NCBI GenBank assembly: GCA_963743595.1
Contig: CAVURW010000002.1
Span: forward strand, 1-6,462
Direction: 5' to 3'
Length of the DNA: 6,462 nucleotides
Origin: CAVURW01 sp963743595
GTDB taxonomy: Bacteria > Verrucomicrobiota > Verrucomicrobiia > Methylacidiphilales > UBA1321
Shown: piece after piece, positions 6,110-6,462 of the stretch
How the letters are laid out: each line of letters starts with the position of its first letter
How positions within the stretch are numbered: position 1 is the first letter of the stretch
Notes under the pieces: model-generated
Database searches by the model: none
Told to the model about the DNA's origin: nothing
The model's input: the letters and a program-made list of their open reading frames with translations, nothing else
Translations under genes and position numbers: made by a program

Positions 6110-6462
6110 TGCCAAGGCCAGAATTTGCCGGGCTACTTCTTCGGCGGAGAACCGGCTGCGCAGGGCTTGGTGCCGTTGTTGTCGTGCGGCGAGTTCGCTT
6201 TCGGGGGTCAAGGGTGAGGCAGCGGGCATGGGCGCTTTTAAGAAGCTCCGTGAGTCTCGCGGTATCTTGGCATGGGTAGGTCTGAAATTCGTTTGGGGCA
6301 AGAAAATCGCTGAGGCCTATTTGGTTCGAGAGAATGATGGGCAAGCCGACCGAGGCCGCTTCCAGAGCAGCAATGGAGAACGCTTCCAAGCCGACTGACG
6401 AAGCGACATAGCTGTGGGCTGAGCGCAGCAGCTCGAGCAGCTGCGGATGGGCCAGTCGCCCT
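6101..6462 (-). CDS. Glycosyltransferase, GT-B fold (GT4-like), C-terminal part (runs off right edge; probable frameshift)
   Basis: Cytoplasmic enzyme that moves a sugar from a nucleotide-sugar donor; donor and acceptor cannot be told from this fragment. Reading leftward from the right edge gives GRLAHPQLLELLRSAHSYV, then VGLEAFSIAALEAASVGLP. The latter is the E-A-F...A-L-E-A...G-P donor-binding motif of group 1 transferases. IILSNQIGLSDFL follows. The open frame continues to a stop at 6080-6078, but its last 50 residues are low-complexity (RKRTRRTTTTAP) and unlike the family. In the neighbouring frame, from about 6235 to the TGA at 6103-6101, a credible family end appears: TPESELAARQQRHQALRS followed by FSAEEVARQILALAAT. 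A one-base insertion, probably in the AAAA (6239-6236) or CCC (6232-6230) run, explains this. It may be a real mutation or a sequencing error. Start and N-terminal domain lie outside the window. Confidence 0.85.

Noticed and set aside
6066..6398. 110-residue plus-strand ORF
   Set aside because: It is antisense to the glycosyltransferase, which has clear motifs on the other strand.

Overview
The window looks like part of a Gram-negative chromosome. Two genes encode secreted beta-barrel outer-membrane proteins ending in aromatic residues. There is also a CHASE2 adenylate cyclase, a decayed IS110-family element, and long-stem extragenic repeats of a style I associate with Verrucomicrobia/Planctomycetes-type genomes. 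The verrucomicrobial assignment is an inference from gene style; no rRNA or species marker is present.

Layout, left to right. (1) 1-379, minus strand: the first 126 codons of galT (galactose-1-phosphate uridylyltransferase), cut by the left edge. It is easily missed because the complete ORFs lying over it are shadows. (2) 520-2873, minus strand: two tandem paralogous outer-membrane beta-barrel proteins (372 and 387 aa), 71 bp apart, probably one transcript with the 387-aa copy first. (3) 2874-2928: a 55-bp divergent promoter region with an inverted repeat (ATCACG-N18-CGTGAT) and a TATAAC box placed so that the cyclase mRNA could be leaderless. (4) 2929-5316, plus strand: a full-length 795-aa CHASE2 / three-TM / class III (IIIb-type) adenylate cyclase with all catalytic residues. 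(5) about 5340-5892, minus strand: a dead IS110-family transposase lacking its catalytic N-terminal domain, with frameshifts, deletions and a stop. (6) 5893-6100: non-coding, repeat-rich, with two clear hairpins. (7) 6101-6462, minus strand: the C-terminal end of a GT-B (GT4-like) glycosyltransferase, cut by the right edge, with a probable one-base frameshift near its end.

Functionally, the core is the divergent pair: a membrane cyclase with a large extracytoplasmic sensor domain, facing a two-gene outer-membrane protein operon across a very short shared control region. A plausible but unproven reading is that envelope sensing, cAMP production and outer-membrane composition are linked. galT and the glycosyltransferase are flanking sugar-metabolism genes. 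A 20-bp repeat with a 15-bp palindromic core occurs twice, once inside the dead transposase at a deletion junction and once at the stop codon of the glycosyltransferase. This is the most unusual structural signal in the window.
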